22,605 nucleotides of DNA from positions 1 to 22,605 of the forward strand of contig CAKUKT010000007.1 of the NCBI GenBank assembly GCA_934663655.1. Reading direction: 5' to 3'. Source of the DNA: an uncultured Victivallaceae bacterium. Lineage in GTDB: Bacteria; Verrucomicrobiota; Lentisphaeria; Victivallales; Victivallaceae. The notes beneath the pieces are model-generated. The model was not told the DNA's origin. It ran no database searches and worked only from the letters and a program-made list of their open reading frames with translations. The position numbers and the translations under genes are program-made. Numbering within the stretch: position 1 is the first letter of the stretch; every line of letters starts with the position of its first letter. Below are positions 7,201 to 15,028 of the stretch, piece after piece.

Positions 7201-7290
7201 ATGGAAAAGTATGGACACACTTTGATCGCCTTTATGGGCTGGTGGCGTTGGCGGGGTATTCCGTCAAGGCCCGGGTGTTCTCATATTTGA
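7201..7290 (+). CDS. trpL: trp operon leader peptide
   Basis: A 29-residue frame with Trp at codons 14, 15 and 17 (MGWWRWRG). Three Trp codons within four codons, upstream of two terminators and trpE, is the mark of a ribosome-controlled attenuator. In that arrangement, scarce charged tRNA-Trp stalls the ribosome on these codons and frees the downstream leader RNA to form antiterminators. The start is uncertain. ATG 7201 lies about 3 bases after the predicted transcription start, so translation would be nearly leaderless. ATG at 7234 would give an 18-residue peptide, closer to the 14 residues of E. coli trpL, and TTG at 7222 is also possible. None has a good ribosome site. The stop is at 7288-7290, 20 bases before the first terminator. 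Confidence 0.82.
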   Translation: MEKYGHTLIAFMGWWRWRGIPSRPGCSHI

Positions 7291-7310
7291 AAATCGAGTT
7301 GTTCTGGTTG

Positions 7311-7347
7311 AGACGGATTGAAAATTAATTTCAGTCCGTCTTTTTTT
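7311..7347 (+). terminator. First trp attenuator (intrinsic terminator)
   Basis: A 13-bp stem pairs 7311-7323 with 7329-7341 (one G-U), has a 5-base loop, and runs into seven T (7341-7347). The 5' arm GACGGA (7312-7317) can instead pair with TCCGTC (7260-7265), which begins 9 bases after the last Trp codon. That forms a candidate antiterminator when the ribosome is stalled on the Trp codons. Confidence 0.85.
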
Positions 7348-7355
7348 ATGTCCGC

Positions 7356-7394
7356 ATGCCGCACCCGGCGCTTTCCGGGTGCGGCATTTTTTTT
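7356..7394 (+). terminator. Second trp attenuator (intrinsic terminator)
   Basis: A perfect 13-bp, GC-rich stem pairs 7356-7368 with 7375-7387, has a CGCTTT loop, and is followed by eight T (7387-7394). CACCCGG in its 5' arm (7362-7368) is exactly complementary to CCGGGTG (7271-7277) inside the leader peptide coding region, a second candidate antiterminator. It lies 59 bases before the trpE ATG. Confidence 0.88.
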
Positions 7395-7453
7395 GACGAC
7401 CAACTGAAAACCGTGGAAAACAATTAAAAACATAGACAGGAGAAAAGTTAAAG

Positions 7454-8941
7454 ATGATTTCCACCACTTTTGAAAAATTTTCCTCACTGGCCGAAACCGG
7501 CGTGATTGTGCCGGTTTACAAGGAAGTACTCGCCGACCTTGAAACCCCGGTGTCGGTACTCGCCCGTTTCGCCGACGACGAAAACCTCTTCCTGCTTGAA
7601 AGCGTCGAGGGCGGCGAACGCATCGGACGCTTCTCCTTCCTCGGAGTGAATCCGCGCGGGCTCTTCCAGGTCCGCGACGGCCGCGCCCGTTTCATCTACG
7701 CCACCGGAGCCGGCCAGGAACTCAACCATCAGCAATATCCCCTGGACGCACTGCGACAGCTGATCTCCGGCAAGAGCGTCGCCCGCGACCACGAACTACC
7801 GCCGTTGCCCGGTGGAGCGGTGGGTTATCTCGGCTACGAGGCGGCGGGCATGTTCGAGCGGCTCCCCGCCCCTGTCACCGCGCCGGAAACGCCGGATGCG
7901 GAATTCATGCTCACCGACGAAATCATCGCCTTTGACAACCTGCGCCACACCATGAAGATCATCGTCTGCGTCCACACCGATGAGTTCTCATCCCGGCAGG
8001 CCGCCTACGATCACGGGGTGGCCGCCGTTGAGAAAATTGCAGCGAAACTCGCCGCTCCCGTCCCGCCTCGTCCGGAACTTCAACCCCGATTACAGAAAAC
8101 ATTGATCTCTTCCGTACCGGATCATGACCACTATCTGCGCATGGTCGAAAAAGCACGTGAACACATCCGGTGCGGTGATATCATTCAGGTGGTGCTTTCC
8201 CGCCGTTTTACCACCAGCTGCGAACTTCCCGCCTTTGACCTCTATCGTGCGCTGCGGCTGGTGAACCCCTCCCCTTACAATTTTTTCCTCAAACTGGGGG
8301 AGACCACACTCGCCGGTTCCTCGCCGGAAACCCTGGTCCGCCTCACCGGAAGCAACGCTTCGATCCGCCCGATCGCCGGGACCCGGCCGCGCGGCCGCGA
8401 TGAGGCCGCTGACCGCCGGCTGGCGGATGAACTGCTGCGGGACGACAAGGAGCGCGCAGAACATCTGATGCTGGTGGATCTCGCCCGCAACGACCTCGGC
8501 CGTACCGCCCTGCCCGGCAGCGTACAGGTCAGGTCCTTCATGAACGTCGAACGCTATTCCCATGTGATGCATCTGGTCAGCGATGTAAGTTCGGTGCTGC
8601 GCCCCGACGCCGACGCGCTGGAACTCCTGCGCACCACCTTCCCCGCCGGTACCCTCTCCGGCGCGCCGAAAATCCGCGCCATGGAGATCATCTCCGAGCT
8701 CGAACCGGCTTCCCGCGGCATCTACGGCGGCGCCGTCGGCTATCTCAGTTACGACGGCAATATGGATATGGCGATCACCATCCGTACCATGGAAATGCGT
8801 CACGGCAAACTCTACATTCAGGCCGGAGCCGGAATTGTCGCCGATTCCGATCCGGAACACGAATATACGGAAACCGCCAACAAAGCCGCTGCCCTCTTCC
8901 GGGCACTTGAAATCGCCAACGGAAATCTTTCACTCGTTTGA
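7454..8941 (+). CDS. trpE: Anthranilate synthase component I
   Basis: 495 residues, normal for TrpE. It converts chorismate to anthranilate using ammonia delivered by TrpG. The N-terminal LLES motif (47-50) is the Trp feedback-binding element, so the enzyme is probably feedback inhibited. The C-terminal chorismate-binding domain shows IRCGDIIQVVLSRRF, IRPIAGTRPRG, LMLVDLARNDLGR, FPAGTLSGAPKIRAMEII and the IQAGAGIVADSDPEHEY region. AGGAG (7438-7442) lies 11 bases before the ATG. It is the first structural gene of the operon; trpG follows after 14 bases. Confidence 0.97.
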   Translation: MISTTFEKFSSLAETGVIVPVYKEVLADLETPVSVLARFADDENLFLLESVEGGERIGRFSFLGVNPRGLFQVRDGRARFIYATGAGQELNHQQYPLDALRQLISGKSVARDHELPPLPGGAVGYLGYEAAGMFERLPAPVTAPETPDAEFMLTDEIIAFDNLRHTMKIIVCVHTDEFSSRQAAYDHGVAAVEKIAAKLAAPVPPRPELQPRLQKTLISSVPDHDHYLRMVEKAREHIRCGDIIQVVLSRRFTTSCELPAFDLYRALRLVNPSPYNFFLKLGETTLAGSSPETLVRLTGSNASIRPIAGTRPRGRDEAADRRLADELLRDDKERAEHLMLVDLARNDLGRTALPGSVQVRSFMNVERYSHVMHLVSDVSSVLRPDADALELLRTTFPAGTLSGAPKIRAMEIISELEPASRGIYGGAVGYLSYDGNMDMAITIRTMEMRHGKLYIQAGAGIVADSDPEHEYTETANKAAALFRALEIANGNLSLV

Positions 8942-8955
8942 CAAGGAGTATCGCC

Positions 8956-9555
8956 ATGATTCTGGTAATTGACAATTTCGATTCCTTCACTTACAACCTC
9001 GTTCATCTCTTTTATTCGCTCGGCCCGGAGGTGACGGTCGTGCGCAACAACGAAATTTCCGCCACCGAAGCCGTCGCGGCAAACCCGGAAGCCATCGTCA
9101 TCTCCCCCGGCCCGGGTAGACCGGCAGAAGCGGGAAATACTGAGGAGATCATCCGCGCCGCCGCGGGGAAAATCCCTCTGCTGGGCGTTTGCCTCGGTCA
9201 TCAGGCGATCGGTGAAGTGTTCGGCGCCCGGGTGATCCAGGCCCGTCGGTTGATGCACGGCAAACTCTCCAGAATCACCCACGACGGCAAGGGAATTTTT
9301 ACCGGACTTCGTGACGGGTTCAAGGCGGTCCGCTACCACTCGCTCGCGCTGGAGGAGGCCACGCTGCCGCCGGCTCTGGAAATATCCGCCCGCGCCGACG
9401 ACGGCGAAATCATGGGAATCCGTCACCGCGAATTTCCCATTGAATCCGTACAATACCATCCGGAATCGATCATGACCACCAACGGTCGGCAGCAGCTGGC
9501 GAATTTTCTCAAACTGGCCGGAGATTTCAATCGCCGGGAGGGAAGAACATGCTGA
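8956..9555 (+). CDS. trpG: Anthranilate synthase component II (glutamine amidotransferase)
   Basis: 199 residues. A class I glutamine amidotransferase that releases ammonia from glutamine for TrpE. The nucleophile C79 is in GVCLGHQAIGE, the catalytic pair H168 and E170 is in YHPES, and the oxyanion strand SPGPG is at 50-54. I start at ATG 8956 because AAGGAG ends 7 bases upstream and the protein then begins MILVIDNFDSFTYNL as in the family. An in-frame ATG at 8938 overlaps trpE and is unlikely. It may also serve p-aminobenzoate synthesis, since no separate pabA is seen here. It overlaps trpD by 7 bases. Confidence 0.96.
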   Translation: MILVIDNFDSFTYNLVHLFYSLGPEVTVVRNNEISATEAVAANPEAIVISPGPGRPAEAGNTEEIIRAAAGKIPLLGVCLGHQAIGEVFGARVIQARRLMHGKLSRITHDGKGIFTGLRDGFKAVRYHSLALEEATLPPALEISARADDGEIMGIRHREFPIESVQYHPESIMTTNGRQQLANFLKLAGDFNRREGRTC

Positions 9556-10562
9556 GAAAAGCCCTGGAAAAAGTCCTCGCCGGACACGACCTCGACCGCG
9601 ATGAAACCGGCCGGGTGGTGGAACTTCTCGCCTCCACTTCAGTGCCCCGGGTGCAGGCCGGAGCCATGCTGGCGGCGCTGCGCGCCAAAGGGGAAAGCGT
9701 GTCCGAACTTGTCGGCGGCGCGGAAACGTTGCGCCGCCACGCCCGCTTCATCGATTGCGGCGGCCGCGAATGTGTGGATATCGTCGGGACCGGCGGCGAC
9801 GGCGGAATCTCCTTCAATATCTCGACGACCGCCGCACTGGTTGCCGCCGGAGCCGGAGTTGCGGTCGCCAAACATGGCGGCAGCGCGGTTTCCGGAAAAA
9901 GCGGGGCGGCCGATCTGCTCGCGGCGCTCGGCTTCAACCTCGATGTCGCACCGGAACGTATTGAGGAGTGCATCGCGCTCCACGGCATCGGATTCATGTT
10001 CGCGCGGAAACTCCACCCGCTGATGGGTCAGGTGGCGGCGATGCGCAGCGAACTTGGAATCCGGACGATCTTCAATCTGCTCGGACCGCTCGCCAATCCG
10101 GCCGGAGTGAAACGAATGGTCGTCGGCGTCTGCGATTTTGAACTCACCGAGACCTTCGGCGCGGCGCTCCGGGACCTCGGCGTCACCCGCGCGCTGGTCG
10201 TTCACGGCCACGACGGACTGGACGAGATCAGCTGCTGCGAACCGACCCGGATCACCGAACTCGCCGACGGCAGACTCCGCAGCCGGGATCTCTATCCGGA
10301 AATGCTCCTCGGAGAAAGCTTCTCTTCCGGGGATATCCGCGGCGGGACTCCGGCGGAAAACGCCGCCATCACCCTGAATATTCTGGAGGGACGCGACCAC
10401 GGCGCCCCGCGCGCGGTAGTGGTGCTCAACGCGGCAGCCGCGATATACGTGGCGGAACTCGCGCCTTCATTTGAAGCGGCGATTCCGCTGGCCGAACGTG
10501 CGATCGACGATGGTTCGGCCCGGGATAAACTCAACGTGCTGACCCGGGAGAGTTGCCGATGA
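9549..10562 (+). CDS. trpD: Anthranilate phosphoribosyltransferase
   Basis: 337 residues, typical of free-standing TrpD. It joins anthranilate to PRPP. The PRPP-binding GTGGDGG motif is near residue 80, followed by NISTTAALVAAGAGVAVAKHG and the SGKSGAADLL segment. The domain around RTIFNLLGPLANPA is also characteristic, as is the magnesium-binding DGLDEIS motif. Translation is coupled to trpG through a 7-base overlap, and the stop overlaps the trpC ATG (ATGA). Confidence 0.97.
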   Translation: MLRKALEKVLAGHDLDRDETGRVVELLASTSVPRVQAGAMLAALRAKGESVSELVGGAETLRRHARFIDCGGRECVDIVGTGGDGGISFNISTTAALVAAGAGVAVAKHGGSAVSGKSGAADLLAALGFNLDVAPERIEECIALHGIGFMFARKLHPLMGQVAAMRSELGIRTIFNLLGPLANPAGVKRMVVGVCDFELTETFGAALRDLGVTRALVVHGHDGLDEISCCEPTRITELADGRLRSRDLYPEMLLGESFSSGDIRGGTPAENAAITLNILEGRDHGAPRAVVVLNAAAAIYVAELAPSFEAAIPLAERAIDDGSARDKLNVLTRESCR

Positions 10563-11332
10563 ACTTCCTGCAAGAGATTCTGACCGATACCCGCCGCCGC
10601 GTCGCCGTCCGGCGCGCCCGGCGCCCCCTGACGGAACTGGAACGAATCGCCGCCGATCGCCCGGAACCGCCGGATTTCACCGCGGCCCTGCGCCGCCCCG
10701 GCATCCGGATCATCGCGGAACTGAAATGCGCTTCCCCTTCCCGGGGGGTGATCCGCAAAGAATATCCGGTGGCGGAACTGGCCGGACAACTCGAATCCAA
10801 CGGTGCAGCGGCCCTGTCGGTATTGACCGAGGAGAGCCGGTTCCGGGGGTCACTGTATGATCTGGAGAGTGCGGCGGGAGCAGTAAAAATTCCGCTGCTG
10901 CGCAAAGATTTCATCGTCGATCCCTATCAAATTGTGGAAGCCCGTTGCGCGGGAGCCTCGGCGGTGTTGCTGATCGCCGCCGCGCTCGACCGCGGACACT
11001 TCGCGGAACTCGCCGCCTGCGCCCGGGAAAACGGTCTCGCGGTGCTTGCGGAGGCCCACAGCGCCCCGGAAGTCGAACGGCTGCTCGCTCTTGAAATGCC
11101 CATTATCGGGGTCAATGCCCGGGATCTGACAGACTTCAGATGTTCGCTTTCTCATTCAGCGGAACTGCTCCGGATGATCCCCGACGACCGCATTGCCGTC
11201 GCGGAAAGCGCGATCTCCTCACGCGATGAGATCGAACACCTCCGGGAGTCCGGCGCCGCCGCCTTTCTGATCGGAGAAACCCTGATGCGTTCCCCCCGCC
11301 CCGGTGAACGGCTCGCGGAGCTGCTGAAATGA
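10559..11332 (+). CDS. trpC: Indole-3-glycerol phosphate synthase
   Basis: 257 residues, monofunctional. It catalyses the ring closure of CdRP to indole-3-glycerol phosphate. Catalytic and binding motifs in the (beta/alpha)8 barrel are AELKCASPSRG (the catalytic Lys), LSVLTEESRFRGS, LRKDFIVDPYQI, IGVNARDL, and VAESAISSRDEI. ATG 10559 overlaps the trpD stop as ATGA and has GGGAG 8 bases upstream. A TTG two codons earlier is possible but less likely. It overlaps trpF by 4 bases. Confidence 0.96.
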   Translation: MNFLQEILTDTRRRVAVRRARRPLTELERIAADRPEPPDFTAALRRPGIRIIAELKCASPSRGVIRKEYPVAELAGQLESNGAAALSVLTEESRFRGSLYDLESAAGAVKIPLLRKDFIVDPYQIVEARCAGASAVLLIAAALDRGHFAELAACARENGLAVLAEAHSAPEVERLLALEMPIIGVNARDLTDFRCSLSHSAELLRMIPDDRIAVAESAISSRDEIEHLRESGAAAFLIGETLMRSPRPGERLAELLK

Positions 11333-11934
11333 AACCACTGCTCAAAATCTGCGGCCTGACCCGTCCGGAAGATCTCCTCGATGCCATTGCGGCCGGGGCC
11401 GACTACGTCGGCGTCGTTGCGGTGGCCGATTCGCCCCGGTATGTCAATGCGTCGGCGATCAGAAATCTGTTCAGGCTGGTTCCCCGCGGTACCGCCCGAC
11501 GCGTCGTGGTCACCGCCCGGCTCTCGTGCGCCGAGGCGATGGAACTGGTGGATTTCACCGGCGCAGACATCATCCAGCTGCACGGCGCCGAACCCGCCGG
11601 ATACGCCCGTCAGTTGCGCGGCGTCGAAGTATGGAGAGCCTTTCATCTGCGCGGTGAAGCTGATATTGAGGAGGCAGCGGAATTTCCGTGTTCCATGATC
11701 GTCGCCGATTCGGTGCGCGGTGGTTCCGGACAATGGTGCGACTGGGAAGCGGTATCCCGTCTCGCCCGCCTCCGCCGCGTGCTTCTGGCCGGCGGCATCA
11801 CTCCCGACAACGCGGCGGCCGCACTGGCGGCAACCGGAGCCGCCGGGGTGGATGTCGCTTCTGGCGTGGAAACCTCACCCGGACTCAAATCATCGGATAA
11901 AATCTTTCAACTGGCAAGGAGAATAAACTCATGA
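11329..11934 (+). CDS. trpF: Phosphoribosylanthranilate isomerase
   Basis: 201 residues. It catalyses the Amadori rearrangement of PRA to CdRP, the step between TrpD and Trp[11 protein letters not shown] at the start holds the catalytic Cys (C7 in LLKICGL). [10 protein letters not shown], the IVADS strand with the catalytic Asp, [12 protein letters not shown] and [18 protein letters not shown] complete the barrel signature. It overlaps trpC and trpB by ATGA at each end. Confidence 0.96.
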   Translation: MKPLLKICGLTRPEDLLDAIAAGADYVGVVAVADSPRYVNASAIRNLFRLVPRGTARRVVVTARLSCAEAMELVDFTGADIIQLHGAEPAGYARQLRGVEVWRAFHLRGEADIEEAAEFPCSMIVADSVRGGSGQWCDWEAVSRLARLRRVLLAGGITPDNAAAALAATGAAGVDVASGVETSPGLKSSDKIFQLARRINS

Positions 11935-13121
11935 ACACCCGTTATGGAATCTACGGCGGCACCTATGTGGCCGAAACCCTGACCGGCGCCCTGCGCGAAC
12001 TTGAAGCGGAATACCAGCTGGCCAAAAATGATCCCGATTTTCAGCGCGAACTCGAATCCTTGAGGAGGGATTACATCGGACGCGAATCTCCGCTCTACTT
12101 CGCCCGCCGCCTCACCGAATATTGCGGCGGAGCAAAAATTTTCCTCAAACGCGAGGATCTCAACCATACCGGCGCCCACAAGATCAACAACGCACTCGGA
12201 CAGGCGCTGCTGGCCCGGCGGATGGGGAAAAAACGGCTGATCGCCGAAACCGGCGCGGGAATGCATGGAGTGGCGGCTGCGACCGCGGCGGCACTGTTCG
12301 GAATGGAGTGCGAGGTATTCATGGGCGCGCTCGACGTCGAACGCCAGGCGCCGAACGTCGAACGTATGCAGATGCTCGGGGCTTGCGTCCGCGCAATTCC
12401 GGATGGTTCGGCAACGCTGAAAGACGCGATGAACGCCGCGCTGCGGGAATGGTCGGCGACTTTTCAACACACCTTTTACCTGATCGGCACCGCCGCCGGT
12501 CCCAGCCCCTACCCCGCAATCGTCCGCGATTTCCAGTCGGTGATCGGCAGTGAAGCACGCCGCCAGTCTCTCGAACAGATCGGACGACTGCCCGACGAGG
12601 TCATCGCCTGTGTCGGCGGCGGCAGCAACGCAATCGGCATCTTTTCCGCTTTCATCTCCGACCCCGGAGTGACGCTCACCGGAGTGGAGGCCGGCGGCGA
12701 CGGAATTGCCACCGGACGCCACGCCGCCAGCATCAACGGAGGCCGCGTCGGGATTCTTCACGGCATGAAAAGCCGTCTGCTTCAGGATGAGGACGGGCAG
12801 ATCCTCGAAACCCATTCCGTTTCAGCCGGACTCGACTATCCGGGAGTAGGTCCGGAACACTGTTATCTCGCGGAAACCGGCCGTGCCCAATATGTGGTCA
12901 TCAATGACGACGAGGCGGTGGCGGCATTTGAACTGCTTTCCCGCCGCGAGGGGATCATTCCGGCGCTGGAGAGCGCCCACGCGGTCGCCCATGCTCTCAA
13001 GGTCGCCGCTGACCGGCCGGCCGACCAGGCAATCATCGTCTGTCTATCCGGACGCGGCGATAAAGATATGGACAACATCAGAAAATATCGGGAGAAAATC
13101 AATCATGGACAGAATCGCTGA
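11931..13121 (+). CDS. trpB: Tryptophan synthase beta subunit
   Basis: 396 residues, TrpB1-type. It condenses indole with serine using PLP. The Schiff-base lysine is K84 in [13 protein letters not shown]. The phosphate-binding GGGSNAIG loop, the [11 protein letters not shown] segment and a C-terminal LSGRGDKDM tail all match. AAGGAG precedes the ATG within the end of trpF. It overlaps trpA by 17 bases, as expected for coupled synthesis of the alpha2beta2 complex. The N-terminal contact surface for the alpha subunit is intact even though trpA is broken. Confidence 0.97.
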   Translation: MNTRYGIYGGTYVAETLTGALRELEAEYQLAKNDPDFQRELESLRRDYIGRESPLYFARRLTEYCGGAKIFLKREDLNHTGAHKINNALGQALLARRMGKKRLIAETGAGMHGVAAATAAALFGMECEVFMGALDVERQAPNVERMQMLGACVRAIPDGSATLKDAMNAALREWSATFQHTFYLIGTAAGPSPYPAIVRDFQSVIGSEARRQSLEQIGRLPDEVIACVGGGSNAIGIFSAFISDPGVTLTGVEAGGDGIATGRHAASINGGRVGILHGMKSRLLQDEDGQILETHSVSAGLDYPGVGPEHCYLAETGRAQYVVINDDEAVAAFELLSRREGIIPALESAHAVAHALKVAADRPADQAIIVCLSGRGDKDMDNIRKYREKINHGQNR

Positions 13122-13873
13122 ACTCTTCGCCCGCTGCCATCGGGAAAACCGGGCGGCGCTCATCATCTACAGTTGTTGCGGCTATCCGGCACCCGGTGCC
13201 GACGAGACCGCGTTTGAAACCGCGATCGCCGCCGGAGCCGACATCATCGAACTTGGAGTCCCCTTTTCCGATCCGATGGCGGACGGTCCGGTGATCTGTA
13301 CAGCTTCCCAGCGGGCGCTGGCCAATGGAACCAAATTCAGGGATGTGCTCGCGCTCGCCGGACGGCTGCGGCAACGCCACCCGGAAACCGGGATCATTGT
13401 TTTCAGCTATATGAACGTGCTGTACAACTTCGGACTCGAACGCCTCTGCACCGAACTCGCTGCCATCGGCGTCGACGGCATACTCGCGGTCGATCTGCCG
13501 CTGGAGGAACGCGATGAACTGCTGACTTTATGCCGGAAAAACCAGCTTCACCTGATTCCGCTGGTGGCGCCGGAAACGCCCGATGAACGGGCGGAAAAGA
13601 TCGTCGCGCCGGCGACCGGCTTCGTCTACTGCGTAAGCCGCAACGGAGTTACCGGCGAGAGCGCAGGAACTCACCACCCGGCTGGAAAAACTGAGGCGGG
13701 TTTCGCCGGTACCGGTCGCAGTGGGTTTCGGAATTTCAACGCCGCAGACGGCTCACGAAATCGCCCGGGTCGCCGACGGCATAATCGCCGGTTCCGCTTT
13801 TGTTCGCTCCCTGACGGAACCGGAACAATCCCGAACCCTGGTTGCGACGCTGGCAACGGCAGCCCACCGTTGA
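13105..13873 (+). pseudogene. trpA: Tryptophan synthase alpha subunit, frameshifted
   Basis: The first 184 codons are a normal TrpA (indole-3-glycerol phosphate to indole). They include the catalytic E49 in DIIELGVPFSDP and D60 in MADGP, at the same positions as in E. coli, and run through VSRNGVTG. The reading frame is then wrong by one base. The rest of TrpA continues in the next frame as AQELTTRLEKLRRVSPVPVAVGFGIS, ADGIIAGSAFVRSL and a TGA at 13871-13873. The lesion is in 13652-13661; losing one GC from a GGCGCGAGAG would explain it, as GVTGAR is the usual family sequence. Restored, the protein would be about 256 residues, normal for TrpA. As written, the frame runs on to 13974 with 105 unrelated residues. 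This is either a very recent mutation or a sequencing or assembly error, because the downstream part is otherwise undamaged. Confidence 0.88.
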
Positions 13874-13931
13874 CAGCCACGATCGCCGACGGACGCGCAG
13901 CCGTCCGGTTCTCACGCCGATGCCGCCGGGA

Positions 13932-14867
13932 TCAGAGCTGGAATTTCCGCTCCCCGGTGCGCATCCGGCGGTAAACCGCCGGTGATACCCCGTATCTCTC
14001 CTTGAAGAGCCGGTAGAAGTGGCTGAGACTCTGAAAACCGAGTTCATCGGCAATCGAAAGAATATCCCCGCCGGAATCGGCCAGTTCCCGCGCCGCATGA
14101 CTCAGCCGCAGTTCATTGACGAAATCGGTTGGGGTTTTGCCGAGATAACGTTTGAAACATTTGCACAGGTGTCCGGGAGTGCGGCAGGCGAGCCGCTGCA
14201 TCCGTTCGACGCCGCCCTTGAAGTTCTCCTCCCTGCGCATCTGGGCGCACAGTTCCTCCAGCCAGTCCGGCACCTGTGACTCACTCAGCAGAATTACCTC
14301 GTCAATAAAAAAACGTGCATAGAGTTCGCCGAGCAGAATTTTCAGCCTGGCCTTGCGCAGATGCGGCGGCAGTGACGGTGAATTGAGCGTAAGCATCCGC
14401 GAATAAAGCGCGGTCGCCGACGCCGGATCCAACTGAAAAGAGGGCGGGAGTACCGAGGCGGTAAGCTGCTGGAGGAAGGTGTCGTTTTCCAGATAGATGC
14501 TCAGACTGAGAAAGAGTTCGAGATCGAAGTCCAGCAGCACCACCTCCGCTTTGTCGGAACGGCCGTCCGGCATAAAGGAGTGTTCATCGTCCGGACGCAT
14601 GAATACAATCGTCCCCGCCTCCAGATGCTGATGATCCCCGTTGACCAGATGGATCAACCCGCCGGAATTGACCAGCACGATTTCCGAAAAATCATGGCAA
14701 TGCAGCGAAGTGCCGGTCAGCGGCAGCTGATGAAAATAGAGGTCGCCCCCGGTCGGAATGGAACGCAAATCACTGCCCTCTACCCAGGTAAATTCATGGC
14801 AGCTGATCCGGGCTGAAATCGCCGGATCAAGCCAGTTTTCACTCTTCTGCCGAAAGACTTCCTGCAT
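13932..14867 (-). CDS. AraC-family transcriptional regulator (cupin sensor plus double HTH)
   Basis: 311 residues. The N-terminal cupin is visible as LHCHDFSEIVLVNSGG, then HLEAGTIVFMRPDDEHSF. The C-terminal ~100 residues hold two helix-turn-helix units: VERMQRLACRTPGHLCKCFKR, and ILSIADELGFQSLSHFYRLFKERYGVSPAVYRRMR, which is a textbook AraC signature. The gene is divergent from the corrinoid methyl-transfer operon at 15029, with a 161-base shared control region, so it is the likely activator of that operon. Its ligand is unknown but is probably the methylated growth substrate. It converges on trpA with a 58-base gap lacking a good terminator. Confidence 0.9.
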   Translation of the reverse strand: MQEVFRQKSENWLDPAISARISCHEFTWVEGSDLRSIPTGGDLYFHQLPLTGTSLHCHDFSEIVLVNSGGLIHLVNGDHQHLEAGTIVFMRPDDEHSFMPDGRSDKAEVVLLDFDLELFLSLSIYLENDTFLQQLTASVLPPSFQLDPASATALYSRMLTLNSPSLPPHLRKARLKILLGELYARFFIDEVILLSESQVPDWLEELCAQMRREENFKGGVERMQRLACRTPGHLCKCFKRYLGKTPTDFVNELRLSHAARELADSGGDILSIADELGFQSLSHFYRLFKERYGVSPAVYRRMRTGERKFQL

Positions 14868-14924
14868 TTACGAATACCATCTCGATCGTGGATTTTCAAA
14901 GTTGCGGATTTTTCCAACAATGAT

Positions 14925-14953
14925 AATATAGAGCAAAGAAATGAATATGGCAA
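14925..14953 (-). promoter_or_regulatory. Promoter of the AraC-family gene at 13932-14867
   Basis: Minus strand: TTGCCA (14953-14948), 17-base spacer, TATATT (14930-14925), each five of six to consensus. The start of transcription is predicted near 14918, leaving about 50 bases of 5' UTR. Confidence 0.65.
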
Positions 14954-14976
14954 GGAAGATTTTCTGTTATTTTCGT

Positions 14977-14984
14977 GATATATT
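14977..14984 (+). promoter_or_regulatory. Extended -10 of the corrinoid operon promoter, poor -35
   Basis: TGATATATT-type extended -10 with the hexamer at 14979-14984. At the proper distance upstream (about 14956-14961) only AAGATT is found, a poor -35. Weak -35 boxes are usual at AraC-activated promoters. The predicted start is near 14991, about 38 bases before the methyltransferase ATG. Confidence 0.4.
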
Positions 14985-15028
14985 GAAATCAAGAAACAGA
15001 AAAAAAATACCGTAACAAGGGAGCCGAC

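Noticed and set aside
7198..7453. T-box or TRAP-type control of the trp operon
   Set aside because: No T-box consensus with a specifier loop and no series of regularly spaced GAG/TAG triplets. The Trp-rich leader peptide explains the region better.
13645..13665. Programmed ribosomal frameshift in trpA
   Set aside because: No slippery heptamer, no Shine-Dalgarno-like stimulator at a suitable distance, and no TrpA family member is known to need one.
13874..13931. Terminator between trpA and the AraC gene
   Set aside because: Only a GACGG/CCGTC 5-bp hairpin with no T-tract.
13657..13974. Novel C-terminal domain on TrpA in the unshifted frame
   Set aside because: The Arg/Gly/Asn-rich 105-residue tail matches nothing, while the shifted frame restores textbook TrpA.
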